Positions 32,101 to 43,000 of a DNA stretch of 64,000 nucleotides are shown here, one piece after another. Source of the stretch: Aspidapion aeneum (Eukaryota; Arthropoda; Insecta; Coleoptera; Brentidae); contig OY755046.1 in the NCBI GenBank assembly GCA_963576565.1, forward strand, positions 73,091,719 to 73,155,718, in the 5' to 3' direction. The first letter of the stretch is position 1. Each line of letters opens with the position of its first letter. The notes below the pieces were generated by a model. The model did no database searches. It was not told the DNA's origin and saw only the letters and a program-made list of their open reading frames with translations. The translations under genes and the position numbers were made by a program.

Positions 32101-33450
32101 GAATTTTATATTTTTCGGATTTAATTTTTGTTTTATCATTGCACGTTAAATTTGAAAATTTCAAAGCAAATATCTCAAAAACTAATCGCTGGATTTTCGA
32201 AATTTTTACACGGTTGTAAAGATATTCAAGAGAGCTTCAAAACAAGGTATCACTATACCCACTTTCCCTATTCAAAATATAGGGGTAAAGTATACCCCTC
32301 GAAGGGGTTTCGTGCTACAAAAATTTCAAGAAGCCAAAAAGTGTCCCCCTTGAGAAAATCCAGGTAGATTCTTTCCAAAAAACTAATTAAAAAAAACATT
32401 CTACAAAAAACTATTTTTGAAAATAATGCTTTTTTAAAAAGTATTTTTTCCAAAAACTAATTTATAAAAAAAAACTAAAAAAATTATTTTACAATTTTTT
32501 TTAAATATACTATACAAAAAGAGTATATTTTTTTACGAAAAATATATTTACTACTCAAACAAGTTTCATGGCTAATCGGGCAAAAAGGAGTTTTTTGTTT
32601 CCCTTATATTTTTCCGTGGGTAGCTTGAAAGCTTAACCTCACGGGGATCCAAGATCTAATGGACACCTAATAAGTGTTGACAGTTAACCGTTTCGTCCTT
32701 ATGGGACTCCTCAGAACACTGCTGGTCAAGTGACAAATCTTGCGAAGTTAATCAGACGGTTTTGTCTCTAATTAAATGTAATTAGTGAGCGAACTATAGC
32801 AAGAGGCGCCATCTACCGAGATACGAGAGAAACAAAAAACCAAAAGCAGGGAACAACACTGCTATACAGTGTCGATCAATGAAAAGATCGAATGCAAATA
32901 AAAGAAAACAACTATAGTCCGTGACCTACGACAGCTCTTTGTCTTTTCAGGCCGGATCAACGCATTTTGCATTTTTACCCGTCATCAAGACAGTGAACGT
33001 CAATCAACGGAATTTTTAAGCCAAATAATACTAACAAACGTGAAATTTCATACCCGTGAATTTAAAAATCAAACAAGTTTCATGACGGGTAAAAATGCAA
33101 AATGCGTTGATCCGGCCTGAAAACGTTTGTTATATTTACTACACAAACTAAACAAAATTGCAATCTCAAAACTCGTCGGCGGCGAAGAAGTGTCCCCGCG
33201 GCGAATTAACCCCTCCTCTTTAATATGTTATATATCCCATTAAACCATTTTTTTATCAAAATATCTGAATGTTTATGTATTTTTTTACAGAATGGAAGCT
33301 GTACCACTGGACATAGATGGCCCCCAGATTGACTTATCCGGTACCGCGTCTGTGTCTCAGGCCGCCCACGGCACTTCAGTGTCGTACAAGGTTCAAAGTG
33401 TGCCTGTAGAGGGACCCGTTGGAAAAGTTGTTGATGCCGAATTTGTTTAA
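26250..33450 (+). CDS. CPR1: secreted cuticle protein with Rebers-Riddiford-like chitin-binding region, 4 exons
   Basis: Exons read as 26250-26261, 27358-27473, 29987-30151 and 33291-33450, which sum to 453 bp (150 residues plus stop). Exon 1 encodes only MGPL and the signal peptide continues into exon 2 (VVLFAFLAASYA), an arrangement common in insect cuticle protein genes. The core RDGLAVKGMYSYSDGYYKR, followed by a V-x-Y-x-AD-E-N-GY stretch, fits the R&R (chitin_bind_4) consensus in an atypical form. A C-terminal segment VPLDIDGPQ...VSQ follows. The protein should be an extracellular cuticle matrix component. Splice phases are 0, 2 and 2. Introns 2 and 3 are swollen by transposable elements. 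AATAAA at 33497-33502 is a good poly(A) signal, 47 nt after the stop. Confidence 0.88.
26930..27330. repeat. 114-bp tandem repeat in CPR1 intron 1, each unit with a 3' splice-like site
   Basis: About 3.6 units. GCAACTTGTTTGTAACTTA-type boxes recur at 26948, 27061, 27175 and 27289. The units contain TTTTTACAGGTTTAA, or TTTTTACAC in the first. The array ends about 30 bp before the true acceptor of exon 2. Confidence 0.85.
27474..28669. other. Left part of CPR1 intron 2
   Basis: Contains a diverged direct repeat (TTTGGGAGGGG...TTTTATTTTAAATTTTAT at about 27520 and 27740, roughly 210 bp apart). No coding pattern supported. Confidence 0.5.
28670..29062 (+). mobile_element. Unclassified repeat X, left part, in CPR1 intron 2
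   Basis: The sequence from GATCTGGCCTGAAAGGCAGA to GTGAGATTAAGC matches, in inverse, 32620-32990 in intron 3. It continues after the LINE insertion at 29881-29950 (ATACCCAAGGAAAAATATGA). A related end lies at about 56365-56425. No coding sequence was found. Confidence 0.65.
29063..29880 (-). mobile_element. 5'-truncated non-LTR retrotransposon with (TA)n 3' tail and 12-bp TSD
   Basis: A minus-strand frame of about 257 codons is open: the RT thumb (KWGLEVNLNKTEYMCIGG), YKYLGLKITAEGTLDKAIKD, RGRPRRSWRVGIDSE and KQLVWYGHVQRMNDERLPKQ. The catalytic RT box is missing through 5' truncation. The 3' end runs into (TA)n (about 29060-29127). GCTTTTAAGATA occurs on both sides (29051-29062 and 29881-29892), a clear target duplication. 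The open frame and perfect TSD point to a recent insertion. Confidence 0.87.
30516..31531 (+). mobile_element. Degenerate hAT transposon with partial transposase, nested
   Basis: TIRs are TAGGGTTACCAGA and TAGAGTTACCAGA, with 8-bp TSD TGTAAAGC at 30508-30515 and 31532-31539. The frame 31071-31376 encodes NLPTHEKWAKYFNAS, QWTKERNRLLLSSAKGIL and MSCSEFYDF, which resemble the C-terminal (dimerisation) part of hAT-like transposases with an internal deletion; that identity is from recall and less sure than the TIR/TSD. It is also broken by the MITE at 30718-31021. Confidence 0.78.
30718..31021. mobile_element. MITE with GGCGGGGTCTTC ends, nested in the hAT remnant
   Basis: About 304 bp. Left end GCGGGGTCTTCACATAACG and right end CGTTATGTGAAGACCCCGCC are inverted matches of nearly 40 bp. 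TAA on both sides suggests a 3-bp PIF/Harbinger-type TSD. Confidence 0.78.
31795..32375. mobile_element. Foldback element in CPR1 intron 3
   Basis: Inverted arms of about 260 bp: GATCCACCTGGATTTT at the left with an inverse near 32365, and CCCTTCGAGGGGTATACTTT with its inverse at about 32290. The centre is AT-rich and non-coding. Confidence 0.75.
32575..33115 (-). mobile_element. Unclassified repeat X, inverted copy in CPR1 intron 3
   Basis: It matches 28670-29062 and 29881-29950 in reverse (for example CTAACGGTTTCG-like and GTGACCTACGACAGCTCT segments). A short inverted end follows at 33060-33115 (CAAACAAGTTTCATGACGGG). Intron 2 and intron 3 of CPR1 thus hold inverted copies. Confidence 0.65.
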
Positions 33451-33502
33451 ATATGAAGATTTTTTTGTTTGTTTATTGTTATTTGACTTACAACAAAATA
33501 AA

Positions 33503-34092
33503 CAGATTGTATATATAAAGATTAGTAAGATCATTTCATTTTGAAATTTGTATTGGCGAACTTGGCTTTACTTGGCTTCTTTTTACATGAAATGTTTTTG
33601 TTGTGATAACTATTTTTTAAGGTTTATAACTAATAAAGTCAAGACTAGCAAAAATTGTTCAATATTTCAAATAATCGCTAATGTTAGAGATAAGATCTAA
33701 TACGCGAAATATGCCGTTAGTTGGCATCGCCACTTCAAACTGGTTTAAAAAAAACGAGTAAAAAAATTCACATAAGGCATTTGTTTTTATTATAATTTAA
33801 AACCAACGACCTCAATATATCACTATTAATAACACTATTAACTTTTAGATGATTTTTTCATTCAAATCTAAATAATTTGCTTCAATTAATAAATAAAAAT
33901 GATTTTAAAAGTCGTAGTTTTTAGAAATTGGAAATTGTTTAATTGATTTTTAAAGCCATTTTAATTCAGAAATTGATAATCCAAAACAGGATGTTTTGAT
34001 TTAAAAATTTCAGATTGTTAATAACTAATCACTCCAAAAAATATAATTTTTCTTTATATTTTTAATTACTATTTCCCTTCTGCCATCTGCTG
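33503..34092. other. Spacer between CPR1 and the satellite array
   Basis: 33530-33610 is a fragment of the repeat at 53900-54260 (TTTTGAAATTTGTATTGG, TACATGAAATGTTTTTG). The rest, up to the array edge, is unique-looking AT-rich DNA. Confidence 0.55.
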
Positions 34093-37000
34093 TCTATATA
34101 TCATTGCGTTTCAGATGATACTACACAATAGTAGTGTAAGCTATGGTGATCGAAATTTTTTCGATAAAAAAAAGTTGCTCCGATTGCAAAAATTGTTATA
34201 TATCTTTGCGTTTCAGATGATACTACGCAATAGTAGTGTAAGCTATGGTGATCCTAATTTTTTCGATAAAAAAAAAGTTGCTCCGATTTCAAAATTTTTT
34301 ATATATCTTTGCGTTTCAGATGACACTACACAATAGTAGTGTAAGCTATGGTAATCCTAAATTTTTCGATAAAAAAAAAGTTGCTCCGATTTCAAAATTT
34401 TTTATATATCTTTGCGTTTCAGATGATACTACACAATAGTAGTGTAAGCTTTGGTGATCCTAATTTTTTCGATAAAAAAAAAGTTGCTCCGATTTCAAAA
34501 TTTTTTATATATCTTTGCGTTTCAGATGATACCACACAATAGTAGTGTAAGCTATGGTGATCCTAATTTTTTCGATAAAAAAAAAGTTGCTCCGATTTCA
34601 AAAATTTTTATATATCTTTGCGTTTCAGATGATACTACACAATAGTAGTGTAAGCTATGGTGATCCTAATTTTTTCGATAAAAAAAAGTTGCTCCGATTT
34701 CAAAATTTTTTATATATCTTTGCGTTTCAGATGATACTACACAATAGTAGTGTAAGCTATGGTGATCCTAATTTTTTCGATAAACAAAAAGTTGCTCCGA
34801 TTTCAAAAATTTTTATATATCTTTGCGTTTCAGATGATATTACGCAATAGTAGTATAAGCTATGGTGATCCTAATTTTTTCGATAAAAAAAAAGTTGCTC
34901 CGATTTCAAAAAATTTTATATATCTTTGCGTTTCAGATGATACTACACAATAGTAGTGTAAGCTTTGTTGATCCTAATTTTTTCGATAAAAAAAAAGTTG
35001 CTCCGATTTCAAAAATTTTTATATATCTTTGCGTTTCAGATGATACTACACAATAGTAGTGTAAGCTTTGTTGATCCTAATTTTTTCGATAAAAAAAAAG
35101 TTGCTCCGATTTCAAAAATTTTTATATATCTTTGCGTTTCAGATGATACCACACAATAGTAGTGTATGGTGATCCTAATTTTTTCGATAAAAAAAAAGTT
35201 GCTCCGATTTCAAAATTTTTTATATATCTTTGCGTTTCAGATGATACTACACAATAGTAGTGTAAGCTATGGTGATCCTAATTTTTTCGATAAACAAAAA
35301 GTTGCTTCGATTGCAAAAATTGTTATATATCTTTGCGTTTCAGATGATACTACGCAATAGTAGTATAAGCTATGGTGATCCTAATTTTTTCGATAAAAAA
35401 AAAGTTGCTCCGATTTCAAAATTTTTTATATATCTTTGCGTTTCAGATGATACTACACAATAGTAGTGTAAGCTATGGTGATCCTAATTTTTTCGATAAA
35501 AAAAAAGTTGCTCCGATTTCAAAAAATTTTATATATCTTTGCGTTTCAGATGATACTACACAATAGTAGTGTAAGCTTTGTTGATCCTAATTTTTTCGAT
35601 AAAAAAAAAGTTGCTCCGATTTCAAAAATTTTTATATATCTTTGCGTTTCAGATGATACCACACAATAGTAGTGTAAGCTATGGTGATCCTAATTTTTTC
35701 GATAAAAAAAAAGTTGCTCCGATTTCAAAATTTTTTATATATCTTTGCGTTTCAGATGATACTACACAATAGTAGTGTAAGCTATGGTGATCCTAATTTT
35801 TTCGATAAACAAAAAGTTGCTTCGATTGCAAAAATTGTTATATATCTTTGCGTTTCAGATGATACTACGCAATAGTAGTATAAGCTATGGTGATCCTAAT
35901 TTTTTCGATAAAAAAAGTTGCTCCGATTTCAAAAATTTTTATATATCTTTGCGTTTCAGATGATACTACACAATAGTAGTGTAAGCTATGGTGACCTAAT
36001 TTTTTCGATAAAAAAAAAAGTTGCTCCGATTTCAAAATTTTTTATATATCTTTCGTTTCAGATGATACTACACAATAGTAGTGTAAGCTATGGTGATCCT
36101 AATTTTTTCGAAAAAAAAAGTTGCTCCGATTTCAAAAAATTTTATATATCTTTGCGTTTCAGATGATACTACACAATAGTAGTGTAAGCTTTGTTGATCC
36201 TAATTTTTTCGATAAAAGAAAAGTTGCTCCGATTTCAAAATTTTTTATATATCTTTGCGTTTCAGATGATACTACACAATAGTAGTGTAAGCTATGGTGA
36301 TCCTAATTTTTTCGATAAAAAAAAAGTTGGTCCGATTTCAAAAATTTTTATATATCTTTGCGTTTCAGATGATACTACACAATAGTAGTGTAAGCTATGG
36401 TGATCCTAATTTTTTCGATAAAAAAAAAGTTGCTCCGATTTCAAAAATTTTTATATATCTTTGCGTTTCAGATGATACTACACAATAGTAGTGTAAGCTT
36501 TGGCGATCCTAATTTTTTCGATAAAAAAAAAGTTGCTCAGATTTCAAAATTTTTTATATATCTTTGCGTTTCAGATGATACCACACAATAGTAGTGTAAG
36601 CTATGGTGATCCTAATTTTTTCGATAAAAAAAAAGTTGCTCCGATTTCAAATTTTTTTATATATCTTTGCGTTTCAGATGATACTACACAATAGTAGTGT
36701 AAGCTATGGTGATCGTAATTCTTTCGATAAAAAAAAAGTTGCTCCGATTTCAAAAAATTTTATATATCTTTGCGTTTCAGATGATACTACACAATAGTAG
36801 TTAAGCTATGGTGATCCTAATTTTTTCGATAAAAAAAAAGTTGCTCCGATTTCAAAAATTTTTATATATCTTTGCGTTTCAGATGATACTACACAATAGT
36901 AGTGTAAGCTATGGTGATCGAAATTTTTTCGATAAAAAAGAAGTTGCTCCGATTTCAAAATTTTTTATATATCTTTGCGTTTCAGATGATACTACACAAT

Positions 37001-40000
37001 AGTAGTGTAAGCTATGGTGATCCTAATTTTCTCGATAAAAAAAAAGTTGCTCCGATTTCAAAATTTTTTATATATCTTTGCGTTTCAGATGATACTACAC
37101 AATAGTAGTGTAAGCTATGGTGATCGAAATTTTTTCGATAAAAAAAAAGTTGCTCCGATTTCAAAATTTTTTATATATCTTTGCGTTTCAGATGATACTA
37201 CACAATAGTAGTGTAAGCTATGGTGATCCTAATTTTTTCGATAAAAAAAAAGTTGCTCCGATTTCAAAAATTTTTATATATCTTTGCGTTTCAGATGATA
37301 CTACACAATAGTAGTGTAAGCTATGGTGATCCTAATTTTTTCGAAAAAAAAAGTTGCTCCGATTTCAAAAAATTTTATATATCTTTGCGTTTCAGATGAT
37401 ACTACACAATAGTAGTGTAAGCTTTGTTGATCCTAATTTTTTCGATAAAAGAAAAGTTGCTCCGATTTCAAAAATTTTTATATATCTTTGCGTTTCAGAT
37501 GATACTACACAATAGTAGTGTAAGCTATGGTGATCCTAATTTTTTCGATAAAAAAAAAGTTGGTCCGATTTCAAAAATTTTTATATATCTTTGCGTTTCA
37601 GATGATACTACACAATAGTAGTGTAAGCTATGGTGATCCTAATTTTTTCGAAAAAAAAAGTTGCTCCGATTTCAAAAAATTTTATATATCTTTGCGTTTC
37701 AGATGATACTACACAATAGTAGTGTAAGCTTTGTTGATCCTAATTTTTTCGATAAAAGAAAAGTTGCTCCGATTTCAAAATTTTTTATATATCTTTGCGT
37801 TTCAGATGATACTACACAATAGTAGTGTAAGCTATGGTGATCGAAATTTTTTCGATAAAAAAAAAGTTGCTCCGATTTCAAAAATTTTTATATATCTTTG
37901 CGTTTCAGATGATACTACACAATAGTAGTGTAAGCTATGGTGATCCTAATTTTTTCGATAAAAAAAAAGTTGCTCCGATTTCAAAAATTTTTATATATCT
38001 TTGCGTTTCAGATGATACTACACAATAGTAGTGTAAGCAATGGTGATCGAAATTTTTTCGATAAAAAAAAAGTTGCTCCGATTTCAAAAAATTTTATATA
38101 TCTTTGCGTTTCAGATGATACTACACAATAGTAGTGTAAGTTATGGTGATCGAAATTTTTTCGATAAAAAAAAAGTTGCTCCGATTTCAAAAATTTTTAT
38201 ATATCTTTGCGTTTCAGATGATACTACACAATAGTAGTGTAAGCTATGGTGATCCTAATTTTTTCGATAAAAAAAAAGTTGCTCCGATTTCAAAAATTTT
38301 TATATATCTTTGCGTTTCAGATGATACTACACAATAGTAGTGTAAGCAATGGTGATCGAAATTTTTTCGATAAAAAAAAAGTTGCTCCGATTTCAAAAAT
38401 TTTTATATATCTTTGCGTTTCAGATGATACTACACAATAGTAGTGTAAGCTATGGTGATCCTAATTTTTTCGATAAAAAAAAAGTTGCTCCGATTTCAAA
38501 AATTTTTATATATCTTTGCGTTTCAGATGATACTACACAATAGTAGTGTAAGCTATGGTGATCGAAATTTTTTCGATAAAAAAAAAGTTGCTCCGATTTC
38601 AAAAATTTTTATATATCTTTGCGTTTCAGATGATACTACACAATAGTAGTGTAAGCTATGGTGATCGAAATTTTTTCGATAAAAAAAAAGTTGCTCCGAT
38701 TTCAAAATTTTTTATATATCTTTGCGTTTCAGATGATACTACACAATAGTAGTGTAAGCTATGGTGATCGTAATTTTTTCGATAAAAAAAAAAGTTGCTC
38801 CGATTCCAAAAATTTTTATATATCTTTGCGTTTCAGATGATACTACACAATAGTAGTGTAAGCTATGGTGATCCTAATTTTTTCGATAAAAAAAAAGTTG
38901 CTCCGATTTCAAAATTTTTTATATATCTTTGCGTTTCAGATGATACTACACAATAGTAGTGTAAGCTATGGTGATCGTAATTTTTTCGATAAAAAAAAAG
39001 TTGCTCCGATTTCAAAATTTTTTATATATCTGCGTTTCAGATGATACTACACAATAGTAGTGTAAGCTATGGTGATCCTAATTTTTTCGATAAAAAAAAA
39101 GTTGCTCCGATTTCGAAAAATTTTATATATCTTTGCGTTTCAGATGATACTACACAATAGTAGTGTAAGCTATGGTGATCCTAATTTTTTCGATAAAAAA
39201 AAAGTTGCTCCGATTTCAAAAATTTTTATATATCTTTGCGTTTCAGATGATACTACACAATAGTAGTGTAAGCTATGGTGATCCTAATTTTTTCGATAAA
39301 AAAAAAGTTGCTCCGATTTCAAAATTTTTTATATATCTTTGCGTTTCAGATGATACTACACAATAGTAGTGTAAGCTATGGTGATCGTAATTTTTTCGAT
39401 AAAAAAAAAGTTGCTCCGATTTCAAAATTTTTTATATATCTGCGTTTCAGATGATACTACACAATAGTAGTGTAAGCTATGGTGATCCTAATTTTTTCGA
39501 TAAAAAAAAAGTTGCTCCGATTTCGAAAAATTTTATATATCTTTGCGTTTCAGATGATACTACACAATAGTAGTGTAAGCTATGGTGATCCTAATTTTTT
39601 CGATAAAAAAAAAGTTGCTCCGATTTCAAAAATTTTTATATATCTTTGCGTTTCAGATGATACTACACAATAGTAGTGTAAGCTATGGTGATCCTAATTT
39701 TTTCGATAAAAAAAAAGTTGCTCCGATTTCAAAATTTTTTATATATCTTTGCGTTTCAGATGAAACTACACAATAGTAGTGTAAGCAATGGTGATCGAAA
39801 TTTTTTCGATAAAAAAAAAGTTGCTCCGATTTCAAAAATTTTTATATATCTTTGCGTTTCAGATGATACTACACAATAGTAGTGTAAGCTATGGTGATCG
39901 AAATTTTTTCGATAAAAAAAAAGTTGCTCCGATTTCAAATTTTTTTATATATCTTTGCGTTTCAGATGATACTACACAATAGTAGTGTAAGCTATGGTGA

Positions 40001-43000
40001 TCCTAATTTTTTCGATAAAAAAGAAGTTGCTCCGATTTCAAAAATTTTTATATATCTTTGCGTTTCAGATGATACTACACAATAGTAGTGTAAGCTATGG
40101 TGATCGTAATTTTTTCGATAAAAAAAAAAGTTGCTCCGATTCCAAAATTTTTTATATATCTTTGCGTTTCAGATGATACTACACAATAGTAGTGTAAGCT
40201 ATGGTGATCCTAATTTTTTCGATAAAAAAAAAGTTGCTCCGATTTCAAATTTTTTTATATATCTTTGCGTTTCAGATGAAACTACACAATAGTAGTGTAA
40301 GCAATGGTGATCGAAATTTTTTCGATAAAAAAAAAGTTGCTCCGATTTCGAAAAATTTTATATATCTTTGCGTTTTAGATGATACTACACAATAGTAGTG
40401 TAAGCTATGGTGGTCCTAATTTTTTCGATAAAAAAAAAGTTGCTCCGATTTCAAAATTTTTTATATATCTTTGCGTTTCAGATGATACTACACAATAGTA
40501 GTGTAAGCTATGGTGATCCTAATTTTTTCGATAAAAAAAAAGTTGCTCCGATTTCAAAATTTTTTATATATCTTTGCGTTTCAGATGATACTACACAATA
40601 GTAGTGTAAGCTATGGTGATCGAAATTTTTTCGATAAACAAAAAAGTTGCTCCGATTTCAAAAATTTTTATATATCTTTGCGTTTCAGATGATACTACAC
40701 AATAGTAGTGTAAGCAATGGTGATCGAAATTTTTTCGATAAAAAAAAAGTTGCTCCGATTTCAAAAATTTTTATATATCTTTGCGTTTCAGATGATACTA
40801 CACAATAGTAGTGTAAGCTATGGTGATCCTAATTTTTTCGATAAAAAAAAAGTTGCTCCGATTTCAAAAATTTTTATATATCTTTGCGTTTCAGATGATA
40901 CTACACAATAGTAGTGTAAGCTATGGTGATCGAAATTTTTTCGATAAAAAAAAAGTTGCTCCGATTTCAAAAATTTTTATATATCTTTGCGTTTCAGATG
41001 ATACTACACAATAGTAGTGTAAGCTATGGTGATCGTAATTTTTTCGATAAAAAAAAAAGTTGCTCCGATTCCAAAATTTTTTATATATCTTTGCGTTTCA
41101 GATGATACTACACAATAGTAGTGTAAGCTATGGTGATCCTAATTTTTTCGATAAAAAAAAAGTTGCTCCGATTTCAAAAATTTTTATATATCTTTGCGTT
41201 TCAGATGATACTACACAATAGTAGTGTAAGCTATGGTGATCGTAATTTTTTCGATAAAAAAAAAGTTGCTCCGATTTCAAAATTTTTTATATATCTTTGC
41301 GTTTCAGATGATACTACACAATAGTAGTGTAAGCTATGGTAATCCTAATTTTTTCGATAAAAAAAAAGTTGCTCCGATTTCAAAAATTTTTATATATCTT
41401 TGCGTTTCAGATGATACTACACAATAGTAGTGTAAGCTATGGTGATCCTAATTTTTTCGATAAAAAAAAAGTTGCTCCGATTTCAAAATTTTTTATATAT
41501 CTTTGCGTTTCAGATGATACTACACAATAGTAGTGTAAGCTATGGTGATCGAAATTTTTTCGATAAAAAAAAAGTTGCTCCGATTTCAAAATTTTTTATA
41601 TATCTTTGCGTTTCAGATGATACTACACAATAGTAGTGTAAGCTATGGTGATCCTAATTTTTTCGATAAAAAAAAAGTTGCTCCGATTTCAAAATTTTTT
41701 ATATATCTTTGCGTTTCAGATGATACTACACAATAGTAGTGTAAGCTATGGTGATCGAAATTTTTTCGATAAAAAAAAAGTTGCTCCGATTTCAAAATTT
41801 TTTATATATCTTTGCGTTTCAGATGATACTACACAATAGTAGTGTAAGCTATAGTGATCCTAATTTTTTCGATAAAAAAAAAGTTGCTCCGATTTCAAAA
41901 ATTTTTATATATCTTTGCGTTTCAGATGATACTACACAATAGTAGTGTAAGCTATGGTGATCGTAATTTTTTCGATAAAAAAAAAGTTGCTCCGATTTCA
42001 AAATTTTTTATATATCTTTGCGTTTCAGATGATACTACACAATAGTAGTAGTGTAAGCTATGGTGATCGAAATTTGTTCGATAAAAAAAAAGTTGCTCCG
42101 ATTTCAAAAATTTTTATATATCTTTGCGTTTCAGATGATACTACACAATAGTAGTGTAAGCTATGGTGATCGAAATTTTTTCGATAAAAAAAAAGTTGCT
42201 ACGATTTCAAATTTTTTTATATATCTTTGCGTTTCAGATGATACTACACAATAGTAGTGTAAGCTATGGTGATCCTAATTTTTTCGATAAAAAAAAAAGT
42301 TGCTCCGATTTCAAAATTTTTTATATATCTTTGCGATTCAGATGATACTACACAATAGTAGTGTAAGCTATGGTGATCCTAATTTTTTCGATAAAAAAAA
42401 AGTTGCTCCGATTTCAAAAATTTTTATATATCTTTGCGTTTCAGATGATACTACACAATAGTAGTGTAAGCTATGGTGATCGAAATTTTTTCGTTAAAAA
42501 AAAAGTTGCTCCGATTTCAAAAATTTTTATATATCTTTGCGTTTCAGATGATACTACACAATAGTAGTGTAAGCTATGGTGATCCTAATTTTTTCGATAA
42601 AAAAAAAGTTGCTCCGATTTCAAAAATTTTTATATATCTTTGCGTTTCAGATGATACTACACAATAGTAGTGTAAGCTATGGTGATCGTAATTTTTTCGA
42701 TAAAAAAAAAGTTGCTCCGATTTCAAATTTTTTTATATATCTTTGCGTTTCAGATGATACTACACAATAGTAGTGTAAGCTATGGTGATCCTAATTTTTT
42801 CGATAAAAAAAAAAGTTGCTCCGATTTCAAAATTTTTTATATATCTTTGCGATTCAGATGATACTACACAATAGTAGTGTAAGCTATGGTGATCCTAATT
42901 TTTTCGATAAAAAAAAAGTTGCTACGATTTCAAATTTTTTTATATATCTTTGCGTTTCAGATGATACTACACAATAGTAGTGTAAGCTATGGTGATCCTA

